Positions 33,111 to 45,000 of a stretch of DNA of 64,000 bases are shown here, in pieces; within the stretch, counting starts at the first letter, position 1, and every line of letters starts with the position of its first letter. Both the position numbers and the translations under genes were made by a program. The notes below the pieces were generated by a model. It was not told where the DNA came from, made no database searches, and saw nothing but the letters and a program-made list of their open reading frames with translations. The DNA is taken from the NCBI RefSeq assembly GCF_963966145.1, contig NC_091054.1, positions 13,826,001 to 13,890,000 of the forward strand. The letters are read 5' to 3'. Source of the DNA: Tenebrio molitor (Eukaryota; Arthropoda; Insecta; Coleoptera; Tenebrionidae).

Positions 33111-33704
33111 ATTTGATCTTTCTAGGTAATGGCGGGTAGAGTAACGACATATTATGACTATTGGGACTTCTTGTCTGGATTTTTTAAATCGGTATGCAAA
33201 GCACTTACATGGTCATTGTACTGATTAACTTTCGATTTTTTATTATAACACTATATCTTTTAAACGCAGACACTTTCCCTATTATAAAAGCGGCGATCGA
33301 TTTTAAGGTTAAATTAAGCCGCCCCCTTCAGCCCAATTTTAGAACTACTATCGAGCTCTTTAGAACTACCGACCAAGAGTAAAATTACGGTAAAATTCAA
33401 ATATAATTTTGTTTCTTGTTTCTATATGTATGTTTATACATCGGCAAATTAAAAAAATATGATGGTTTCTTATTGGGATTATACAGACCAAAATATGGTT
33501 TTGTGCACTTATTGTTCTTTTAAATTTCTGACGACGGACTTTGTGAACATTTTCACCTATAAACCATGTATTTATTATTATAATATATTCCATCTGTCAT
33601 TTAAATTAAATACATGATAAGAAATAATTAAAATAAAGTAGGTAAAATATGAAAATATCGTGTGATCAAATAAATTTCAGATCAAGAGTGCTTTGGAATG
33701 TGTA
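33111..33704. other. Upstream of the THAP-fusion gene, no gene seen
   Basis: Promoter side of the minus-strand gene starting at 33110, then AT-rich sequence. Short open frames on both strands have no family resemblance. Confidence 0.4.
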
Positions 33705-33878
33705 GTCCCGTAAAAGCAAAAAAAAAGCCATCAAGGATAGCTATGAAAAATAAAGTTCCGTATCTTTGATTAAGAAATTCGCCGTGCATTTGTGGAATCC
33801 CTGCAACTTACAGTGCATAAACGCATTATGGACCGTGTCATAGCTATCCTTGATGGCATTTTTTTTGCTCTTACGGTA
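33705..33878. repeat. Foldback MITE, family Y
   Basis: GCCATCAAGGATAGCTATGA on the left pairs with TCATAGCTATCCTTGATGGC on the right; outside these are GTAAAAGCAAAA and TTTTGCTCTTAC. About 174 bp. Confidence 0.8.
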
Positions 33879-33943
33879 TTTAATCATCCGATAAATTTAA
33901 AAAATTTAAAAAAAAATGCAGGAACAGTATAAAAAAAATGAAT

Positions 33944-34016
33944 TGCCGAAACCCGGGATTGAACCGGGGACCTTTAGATCTTCAGTCTAACGCTCTCCCA
34001 ACTGAGCTATTTCGGC
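33944..34016 (-). tRNA. tRNA-Phe (anticodon GAA)
   Basis: 73-nt cloverleaf on the minus strand. Acceptor GCCGAAA pairs with TTTCGGC, discriminator A. D arm AGCTCAGTTGGGAGAGC, anticodon loop CTGAAGA (GAA), T arm with GGTTCAATCCC. All arms pair; looks functional. Confidence 0.95.
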
Positions 34017-34851
34017 ACACAGCATGTTTATGCAACACTTCCAAACACTCAAAAAAAAATTATCTTTAACAATTGAAATTATAATTAAATAAATAATTTC
34101 AAATTTCTTTATCACATTCCTAATATACAAGTACATTATTTTTTATTTCTTTCTTAATGAATCGACTTACAAGTCAAGATAAAGGGATCTAGGAATTACG
34201 ATGTATATTTTGTGATAAAATAGATAATACCAAATTTTATAAATTGATAAGTATCTATTAACAAAAAAACCAACACGACTTGACGAACTTTTTTTAGATT
34301 TCTGAAAATTAATTACATATTAATTAATAATTAGTTATTTCATTTATGAATCAGAAGCATTATTTCAATTAAGCATAAACCAACAAAAGATATTATGGAA
34401 ACATTTTTGCGCTAAAAATAAATAGGATAATTAAAAATACGCTCTGTTTAAAAAATTTACTTGGCAGCACTGTCAATATTAGCAAATCACCATATTCTTG
34501 ACCAATGGGACCACAAATTCTTGGCGCTTAAGTGAGGATTCATAATGCAACCAATATAACAAAATAAAAATTTAATCGATATTTTTAATGTGATAATTAA
34601 TTATGCAAACGAAACATTTCATTTCCTTGCTATAATATGCTGATGATGTGTTTTAAATTAAGTTTAATTGCACTGACATTTACTCGGTTTTCCCCATTTT
34701 AATTTAATTTCCTCCTATTAAAGATAAGTATTTTAATCTTTATCAAGGATGTTATAATATAAAAATGAATTATCAACTGATCTCCCTCGTATTATTTAAG
34801 TTTTGTTCATAACACCAATTACCCACCTCTTAATAACTCCTCCCGTTAGCG
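34017..34851. other. Intergenic, AT-rich, no gene seen
   Basis: Very AT-rich sequence between tRNA-Phe and cytidine deaminase; the deaminase promoter should lie near its right end. Confidence 0.45.
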
Positions 34852-35526
34852 ATGTCAGCAAAGAATTCAAGTGCAAAAAGGGTTGCAAAATTTAAAAATT
34901 TAGGTAAGTGTGACGCAGCAAATGATTCTACTTCTTCCGTTTAATTTAGTTTTAAAAATTATAATCCCTTCTAACTACTGTCGTATTTGTTACTTTTATT
35001 TTTTTAAATATGTAATGTTTCCTACAAAAAATAGAGGTTATGTAACATCTATCGAATAAATTGCAAATCAAAGGGCTAAGTTAAGTACTGACTGCAATAA
35101 TTAAAATATTTAATATTTCTAGATTCCAAAACGCAAGAATTGCTGAGAGAAGCGGTAGAAGCCAGAAATTTTGCTTATTGTCCATATAGCAAATTCCAAG
35201 TGGGTGCTTCAGTTTTATGTGACGACGGCACCATTTACAGGGGTTGCAACATTGAAAATTCTGCATACACTGTCGGCATATGTGCCGAACGAACAGCTCT
35301 TGCCAAAGCCATTAGTGAAGGTAAACAAAGATTCAAAACTGTTGCTGTGATAGGATATCAGGAAAAGTTCTTCACGACACCTTGTGGGGCTTGTAGACAA
35401 TTTATGAGCGAATTTGGCAACATAAGCGTTTATATTGCCAAACCCGAACTTGATGATGTTCTTGTAACTGATTTAGAGGAACTTTTACCACACCAGTTCC
35501 AAACCATGTCAAACCACACTTTTTAA
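34852..35526 (+). CDS. CDA: Cytidine deaminase
   Basis: Hydrolytically deaminates cytidine and deoxycytidine to uridine and deoxyuridine in pyrimidine salvage; small zinc enzyme, normally a cytosolic homotetramer. Two exons: 34852-34903 and 35123-35526, phase 1 junction (TTAG|GTAAG ... CTAG|AT), giving 151 aa, slightly longer than the usual 135-146 because of a basic N-terminal extension. The zinc and catalytic sites are all present: Cys71 and Glu73 in GICAERTALAKA, and Cys105 and Cys108 in PCGACRQF. The substrate-binding CNIENSAYTVG is conserved. It is convergent with Tor, with 476 bp between stop codons. Confidence 0.95.
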
Positions 35527-36002
35527 GTGTATTTGTATTATGTAGGTGCAGGTGTAAGAAAATAAGTCTAGAAATATTACTCAGTTTGTATTTGATGTAG
35601 ATAATATAAAAATAAGATATACATAACAAACAGAACATGTTCCTAAGTGTGTTCATTAAGTGAAACCTGATAAGTTATCACGCAAATCATAAGATATGAA
35701 CCCATGTAATAAGCTTAAACAATCCGTTCTATGGAACAAAAATTAATCAAGTGAGCCAGTCAGGTAAACACTTGTAAACTCGCAACTGTTATCTTCTGAC
35801 TGAAGCTTAGTTTATCTCCACTGGAAAACTTCCTTGACAAAATTACCAACAATGCATTACTTCAAAATTATCTCATATCACTATAATTTCGCTTTTTAGT
35901 CTTAACTTAGTTACTTTACGCTTTATATACAGTCACGGAAGTGTTACACCTAACCGATTCACTTTGTACTTTGACAAAATTGTACTCAATACAAAAAGAA
36001 AA
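35527..36002. other. Convergent intergenic region between CDA and Tor
   Basis: Should contain both 3' UTRs. No canonical AATAAA stands out for either; nothing else seen. Confidence 0.4.
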
Positions 36003-39000
36003 TTACCAAAATGGACACCACCCTATGTAGCACTGAGATAAATTTTCATTGCTTGTGGCTTGTTGTATCAACAAATCCACTTGTTTGGGAATTGTCAAGG
36101 GCTCATCAGTTGCAAAATCATTCCCCGTCAATTTATCCCTAACCCTATTAATAATAATGACAGCTCTAGCATTCACCTCTTGTTGCGACTCGTTGTCATC
36201 AGTCAACATGATCTCCCTTTTGGGTACGTTCAACGACTCCGACAAGTCTTGTTTTTGTGAACAACTCGTCGACATCGAATCGTTATTCATCGGCAGATTA
36301 CGAACCTCGATGTCCATCAATCTCCAATTGAGCAACGGATCATACACGAAAGCCTCCAGCACCGCCATTAAACTGTCTTTATTCCTGTGCAACATCGACA
36401 TCACAGACTCGCAAGTTCTCCTGTAAGTGCCTTCGATCCCCGTCACTTCCATCGCGTTTATCAGCATTCTGGTCAATCGGAAGGGGATTTTCTCGGGGAA
36501 TTTTTCGCGTGTCATGGCTACCTCGAAGCAATCTCCGAAATCGATGTGGAGGATCTTGCCGCTCAGCCTGTCCAACATCAAGTTTGACGGGTGTCGGTCT
36601 CCCAAACCCAAAATGTACCCCACCATGGACATGACGGCCAAAGATCTGGTGTAGTTTGTCCTTCTGTCGAACCACACTTCAGACGAAGGACTCTTCAACC
36701 ATAGCAACCGGGCCAAGTCGTCGCCGTGTGTGTGCTCCAAGGCGTGCTCAAACACTTCCATTTTCTGCATGACAGTTAAATGATCGTAGTCGGGAGCCAT
36801 TCGCAGCATGATTCTGTGCTCTATATTGAGTAAAATTTTCTTTTTGTCGCGATAATCTCTTATCAAGGTGTGTAAAGTGTCGCAATGGGGCAACCACCCG
36901 ATCAAACCCGAATTTGTACTCAATGGGATAACAGCGTACCTTTGTATTGTCAAATTACGCCTAAACGTGTCCGGATCCTTCATCAGAAGAGTGTTTACTA
37001 ACCCGAACAATTGCATAACTCTCTCATCTTGTCTCAGATCTTCGTGACCTTTAAGCAGAAACATGTAGTCCTTTCCGTTGCTGCCTCTGATCACCAATTT
37101 CCTTGGCCGTTGCTTTGACGTTATCACCTGTCACAAACCACAATTATTTCTGTCGTTCACTTTACTCTCCTTAAACATACCTCCAAGGCCTTGTTGAAGT
37201 TGGCAATCCTGACTACCGGCTGACCGGGGCAGTAACTACCAGGTACGGCCAACTCCAGGTCTTGACACACCAGAAGATTTGGTGAGACGTACTGTAGTTC
37301 TAGTGAGGTTAGTTGAGGTAACTGTCGGGAAATTCGCCGAAACACGTGGTAATACAAGTCCCACGCTTGGTTAAGATCCCTAATGTTACTCGAGCCCTGT
37401 AAAAATCACGCTGTTACTGTGAAGGACTTAAAAGCGTTTATCTGGATAAAACCTTGTATTTTCCACACCATTCGAGAGCTTCGGCCAAGTCTCTTCCGTA
37501 CGTTTGTGTAAAACTCGTTTCTTTTAATGTCTGAGGGCCGCGTTGGATCATCGCGTGAAGAGGTTCCAGAATTCGCAACATACCTTTGACGTTTCTTTCA
37601 CCGAAGTACAACCTTTAAACCAATAAAAAAATGTCGCATTAATGGTCTGTTTGGTTAACACCACAACATACGGGCACCACGGCGCCCACCCCGATTTTTT
37701 TTTTTAAATTAGCTAAATAAAATAAAAATCAGTAGTTTTCTTTCCCGTAGCCATTCTTTATCTCCTTTTTGTTGAGCCTGTTCAAAACATGGCCTCCTAG
37801 ATTTAAAGAGACACAGTCTCTTTCGATCTAGGAGGCCATGGTTCAAAAGGCTGTGGTTTGAGTGATCCCCGCAGAACGCTAGTAAACGGGCGCTTTTTAG
37901 GGATATTATTCATCTTAAGTTTTTGTCACCGAAACTTTTTCTTGTTCAAATGACATTTTGAAATTGAAGTCAAAAAACTCGCTTGTTTTTTGCTGCTTTG
38001 AAATTAAATTAGTGATTTTTTTCCTTATTGTTCGTTGTTTTTGTGTTTAGTATTGTTATATTGCGTATTGATCACGGCTTCCTAGATTAATAAGAGTCGA
38101 AGCCTCTAATACGGCTGGTCGAGTTCCTTGAACTGTCTGTTCCTTCAAAAGCCAAAAGTATAGTAGCGCCCTCTACCAAAAAACGAAAATTATTTAAATT
38201 AAATTAATGAAAAATCGTATTAATGTTTTTTTTTTTCTATCAATAATATACTTTTTGAAGTAGTGTATGTAACATACAAAGTACGATTCTTTTTAAAATG
38301 AGATTTGTACGCGGTTAAGCAGCCAAATACACAAATGTACAGTGGCGCCCTCTCAGGAACAGTAAAAATGCTTGCAACTGATGAACGCGACCAGCCGTAT
38401 TAGAGACTTCGACTCTTATTAATCTAGGAAGCCGTGGTATTGATTATTATTTTTAGTGAAGCGCCTGTTTTGTGGCGCCCTGATCGGCGGAAATTGACTC
38501 TTTCTCGGAAATATTTTTAATGAATAATCAGGCCGGTTATAATACAGCAGGTTGTGTTAGTGGAAACTCACCTGGACGCCTCTTCCAAACCCTCGTGCCA
38601 AATTTCATGCCACAGAATTGCCACGCGGATCAACTCTTCAGAAGCCATCATAGCTTGACTGACCAACGTCGGCGAATGTTCGCTCATCGACTTCAATATG
38701 CTGTTTGCTGCGTTACGTCTACGTATCGAGTTACTCTTCGTGGCAACGGTCAACGGATACACTAAAGCCTGTGGATGCGTCTTTCCAATATCGACAAGAA
38801 GATGATTGATCAGTTTTGACACCAGAGCAGTTGTATCGATCCTCGCGATCAGCTGAGGTATAACTTGTAGCCAAGTGTTCTTTTCGACAAGTCTAATTCC
38901 TTCGACGATGGCGTCGTACACTTCGGGCCAATCCCCGTAATCAAACCACAAAGTTAACAGACGCAGAGTATCCTGCAGTGAGCTGCCCTTCGAGAGATTA

Positions 39001-42000
39001 ATTGACCTGCAAGAAAATCACGAGTGATGTTTTACTCGTGTAACAAAACAACTGACTTGAAAAATCCTTGAACTGCCAGAACGGTGTAGTGCGTCTTCTC
39101 TTCCTGAGAGTTGTAGAAAAGCACCGTTTCGAAATTCATGTAAGCCCATGCGTGCCACGCCTTGTACCACTGAGGATCGTACTCGGTCGCTTGTCTGTAA
39201 CACTTGAGAATGAACGGAATCGAGACTTCATTTATTCCTTCCAGAGCCTCTTGCCAGGCACCCAATTTCAAGTAGCACCGAGCCAACAGTCGTTTCTTTT
39301 CTTCGCAAATGTCCTCGTCGATCGATTCGATCTGGGAGTACTCCGCCACGAACTGCGACAATCTCTGGTAGGCCTTTTGTTTTTGTTGAGCAACCCATAA
39401 ATGTTTAGCGTAGGCCAGAGTGACATGGGGTTGACTTTTTGGAAGAGGCATGTCGGGACGTTCCTCGGGGTCGTACCCCAGCAACATCACCAAAGTTTTA
39501 TGCGAAAGCATCTAACAGTCGGTCAATTTGAAACCACTCGAATCGCCGATACTCACCAACGAACCACTTTTTCTGCAGAGAGAAGCGTATTTCACCCAAG
39601 TTCTTTTGTCTTCTTGGGGCGTCAAGACCAACGAGTGCACCTGTATTATCCTTTGCCAGTCTTCTACCAGTCTTTGACCTGACTGCAACCTCTGCCACCA
39701 CATTGCTTTGAGGGTCGGTCTGCGCTCAGGAACCAAGCGATACTGCATCACTTCCTCCAGCTCTGACAGCATCTGGACCATGACCATGGCGCCGTACGCT
39801 CGCTGGTACGACTCGCTAGCCATCGCTGTCAGTTCGTTATCTAGGAGGTCTCGAGCCGAGTCGATGAATTTTTGTGCCTGAAACACCACAAACACAATAC
39901 ACCTCGCTGTTAGATGCTGCGCTACCAACCATCTCATAATCTTCTTTGTGTATGGCAAGAATGGCTCGATAAAATGCTCCATCTTGAGTATCTCTTTGTA
40001 TTACATTGACGTACCTCTCCATCGATCTGTAGTCGTGCAAACCGAAAGAGGAGGCGGCTGCCAACCTACTGGCTTTCTGCTTATTGTCTTCTGTTAAAAG
40101 ATTGAAGTTCTTTTCTACAACCTGGTGGAGCTCGCTCCATTCACCAAGTGCTTCTAAACATCTACAAAAAAAAAAAAAAAACAATTCGTGATCTTCTAGA
40201 AAACTGATCCCAACCTCATCATTCCCAAGCAGGCTTCTTGATCCGACTTGTCCACTTCTAGTTTTTCATTGTACAAACGCAAAGCCTTCTCCCAATTGTG
40301 CAATTTTTCGTACCACCTGACCTGCACTTGCATGTCCCTTTGCATGACATACTGCAACAACCCTTCAGCGGCTTCCTTCTGCTGCAACTTATTGTTAATA
40401 GAGATCAACGCTTCGACCACGTGACTGTTGGCTCCTCTTTGGAACTCTTCTTCTTTATAATGCAACGCTTTGGCGTACGCCCTACAATGCATGGCGTGGT
40501 GCCCTAGAATGTGCGAATCTAACGGTAGTGGTCCCTTGTCACAGTGCTCCATAAATTCGGCCAAATTTAAAATAGTCTGCGTAATTTCTGGAACATCAGG
40601 CACTGTAAGAGCTTGTTCTAAACAACTGATCAATTCTTTCTGCATGCTGTCGCTCAGCTCCGACCAACAGCTGACGAAAGCCGCATTGAAAAGATCTCTA
40701 GGCAACTGCGAGTAAGTCTGAGCCAGAGACAAACAAGAACGCAACGCTGGAATCGGCGACTGTTTCAAAAGCTCGATGCTCAACCTCCTCAACCACTCGA
40801 GCCAGTCGTCTTTCGAGACTCTACGGACTGGGGTCCACGCCTGTTGGAGATTCGATTCGGCCACTTTCAATCTCTGGATCATTCCGCTGTCCGCTGGCAT
40901 GGCGGGGTCGCGATTCTTCCAGCTGGATTTCGAGCGAGGCATCGGAAAATCGGCGTCTTCTGCCAAGGTGGTCTCGTTCTGGATCTTCGAAACCAACATG
41001 TCGAACCGACTGTGCTGGATCTTATGCTTGCTCATCACTTTCTGGATCATGGGCACGAAAACGCTAAACTTCCGTCCCAGCTGTTGCACCAAAGAACACA
41101 AAGTGTCCATCGCTGTCGGTCGCAGTTCGGGAAAATTGTCGATTGTGCGGACCAGAGGGTGGACGATTCGAGAAACGAAGTCGGAGAGGTCGATGATCTC
41201 GGCCAGTTGATCGATGGTTTCTATGGCTCTTTTGGACACGACTGGGGGACACTCCTGAGCGTCGAACAGGCGCACGATAGGTGGCAAAAGCAGGTGGATG
41301 TACTCGTCCAAGTTGTTGCCAAAGTTGTGCAACGCCTCCAGAAGTTTGATCGTGAAAAGTCTCTCTTTCGAAGGGTCGTGATTCAAGACGCGCAACAGGT
41401 ACGGCAACATCCTCGGGAGATACATTTTGAACTCGGCGCCCAACGCCACTGCAATGTGTTCCACCAGCAAGATCAAAGTGCCTTGGATGGTGCTGTTAGG
41501 AGTCCAGAATTCTTCGATTAGTGGAAAGATCTCGTCCAAATAATTCCGAATGTGTTGCTTGACAATGTAGATGAGTTGTGCGAGTTGTTGGAACAGAAAC
41601 TCTTTGAAATTAACATCAGCTGCAAAGATTCGCTAAGATAGTGTTGTCATTTGATTGCTTCAACTTACCTGTCTTGACAACATACAGTAAACTGGGCAAA
41701 ACTTGCGATATATACGGCACACACTTGATACCCAAGCTCTTAAATATGAACGTCACCGCCTGCACTACCATGGTATGGTGTTGGGCCAAATTCGGATCTT
41801 TGATGATCCTCATCAGAGTCGATATGGCAATAGCCAGATAGTACTCCTCGAGAGTGTTGGAACTCATATTGACCAACATTTCGCTCGAATTCAAATCGGG
41901 ATTGATATCATCCACTTTTTCCACTTGCATCGGGATCAAAACGGGAGCTTCTGGATAATAGTCGATCTCGCCTCTGTTTACTTTGTGCTTGTACGGATCT

Positions 42001-45000
42001 AGAGCACCCAAGAGCCCCAGAACTCTGATACTTTCACGTCGGACGTACGATTGTTGTTCAGTCTTGAGAAAATTCAATAGGACATCTAGTAACATGGGAT
42101 ATTGGGTGTAGGGTTCGATTATGTGACCGGTCACTCCCACGAGTTGTCCCAAAGTGCACAAAGCTGCCGCGCGTTTTTCTGGTGCCGAAGTGTCGCCCAA
42201 CATCTCCAAAAGGATGACCATCAATTCCTGCATCCATTCCTGGAGTTCCGTGCCGCCACTGCTGACTTCCGCCAAGTCGCCGACGGTCAGCAGGACCGAG
42301 AGGACGACGCCCGGGTTGGGTTCCGGGTCGCGTAGTTTGGGAACCAAAACCTGTTCAAATAATTGCCATCAAATTAATTCAGTGACATGGTGGTAACTCA
42401 ACGGAATGGTTTGTGGAACAAATAATAAATGAAATCTAAAAATTGGACTTAGGTGTATAATTATAATGCACACTTATGTAATTTACTTATTTTATTACTA
42501 ATACCTATTATTTACAATGTATGTTTGTGTTAAGTAATTTTATTGTGTTCATGTTTTTTTAATTGAATTTTCCGGACTAGTAATGTAGACTTTACAAGAC
42601 GCAAAATTAAAAAAAAAAAACTTTAAAAAAGAACAATTTTCACAACACACGCACAAAATTGATGAAATTTTTTCGATGTTGTTTACTTTGTAACTATAGT
42701 TGTCAACAAAATTGACAAACTTGATTTTTGTGTAATATGTAAAAAAAATTTCTAAAATTTGTAAATTTCGTCTTTTTTACGATTTCCGGAAAAATGTAAT
42801 ACAAAACACGTCAGTAATAGTAGATTACATACTGAGATGGAAAGTGTTTCATTCCTGTCGAGAGCTAAGATAGTTTACCAAGGCGTAGCCGAGGTGAACT
42901 AATGTTCGAGACAAGAAGGAAACACCTTCCCACCGAGGTTTGTATACTATTTTATTCGGAATCATTACATTTTTAGCAAATAAACAATTAATTTAGTGCA
43001 AGTTCATTTGTACCGTTTTTCGACAATTCGTGTACGCCACTGGAAAAACGTCATAACAGGGCGGAAAGTGGCCTATTACTGACCAAGAGAGGGAAGAAAA
43101 GATAACAAGGAATGGTTAACTTTCCGCCCTCGAATAAGGTTAGGAATGCGCATATTACAATACGATTCCGAATTAAATCTCTTGACTCAGAGCTTTAAAA
43201 TACTCGGCACAAAGTGCCTCTATTTCAATTTAGCTCCTCTTCAGTAATGTGATTTTCCTGGCTTTTATGTACATAATTTCATAAGGAAGTGTTTATTTCA
43301 TGAGACCAAGTTTATAAAACGAGTCGCGAGTTTTATAAAGGACGAAGGGAATAAACGCCTTATGAAACTGTTTTTTTTTATACTATTTCTTCTATTTTGC
43401 ACCTTTTGAGCCGTTTTTAAATCAAAAGTGGGAATTTTAAGACGGTTGGCAAAAAACAACTGAAACACTTGTCGACTTTGGGATGTTCGCACGTATTGGC
43501 TGACGCTGCCAGAATCCTCTAGTAAATTGTATCGGCTGTTTTTTTAAATTTCACCTTGTAGTACGCGTTGAAGAGTTGATTGTGAACGCATCACTCGTGT
43601 AAAACGTTTATAACATTAAACAGCTGATTCGTGATCCGTAACCTATATAGTTCGTTCACAATCGACTCTTCAACTACTACTATGAGGTGAAATTTAAAAA
43701 AACACCCGATATACACTATCGCTATTATACAGGATTATTATAAATGATTGTAGTCGAAGCAGGCCATGCCCATGTTATGAAATGTTTGCCGCTTTCATGT
43801 GAACTGTCAATTTTTGTCGGCTGTCGTCATTATTTATGTGAAAACTGCGGTGATGAGAATTTTACTTATTTTTTTAAAACTAACCATTGAATCTAAAAAT
43901 ATTGAGTTGTTTTGCACCCAATTTAACCCCTGTGTGTGAACGGCGTGTACTCATTTATTCATATCATTTTGATGTTTTTTATATGGAGCGGCAACCATAA
44001 ATGTTACATTAAATTTTTACGCCTACTTAGACTAAAATCATTTATAATAACCCTGTAGAACCGCTTTCAGCTGTTACGATACTGTTTTTGGTATCGTAAC
44101 AGCTTTGTTACGAACGCAAAATAGAAAAAAGATTTTAATTGTATCAATTATTTTTCTATGTATGTATTTGTGGAGGGAAGAGGGGCAAATAATGTTTTAG
44201 AGACCCATAATACCTGCCTCGGAAACCATTAAGCATTTAAAAATTCTTAGTTTTGATTTAAAAACGTCCTTTTTGTAATTTGCCTCCATTTTGATTCTCT
44301 AATAGACATATTAACGAACGCGACGTCATCATCTGGGATGTCCTTATAGCCATTATTTCACGGAACATTTTACGAAAATTTTTAGGTTGGCATAGCTTGA
44401 TCCGTCATGCGTGTCAGTTTAAATTACAAAATGTGCAAAGAATTATTTATCAGGATTTATCAGGCAACAAATTCACGACCGTATTTTTGGCAATTTCACG
44501 TATTTCAGCGGGCGTACATGAAAAATTATCTTCCATATTCGTGTTTTGTGACAGAATTTGGATAAAACAAAAGGCGACTTTGAAGACTTGATCAAATTTT
44601 CACTTTTAAAATTAAGACATTACCAACCGCCACAAAAATCCCTAAATCGAGGAAAGTAAAGATTTTTTGTTTAAAAACGACTTAAAAAGGGCAAATTACA
44701 AAAAATAGTATAAAAAAACCCGTTCCATAAGACTTTGAAGCATTCATTCTTTAAAATAACTCGTGGCTACGCCACTCGTTTTTTAATCTTGAATTCGTGC
44801 TTCTAGACTGGTCTTATGAAACTTGTCTTTTAATATACTATTAAAAACTCGCGCTTCACGATTCGGTTTATAAACTAAGACTCATGAAATAAACACTTAT
44901 GAAACTTGTTTTTTAATGTACTATTATCTACGATCAAACACCCAAAAAAAATAATAAAACAAATTTTAGTTCAATATTTTTAAATTTTAAAATTTTAATG

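Larger units (their letters stand above)
37777..38547. repeat. Dispersed repeat Q, copy 2, in Tor intron 10
   Basis: Second copy of the repeat at 31157-31522, interrupted twice: by a 53-bp micro-palindrome at 37788 and a 364-bp palindromic element at 38073. Both show exact 8-bp duplications. It ends only about 25 bases before exon 10, close to the Tor splice donor. Confidence 0.85.

Noticed and set aside
40844..41521. 225-aa plus-strand open frame
   Set aside because: Exact antisense of Tor exon 6; GC-rich coding sequence keeps the opposite strand open.
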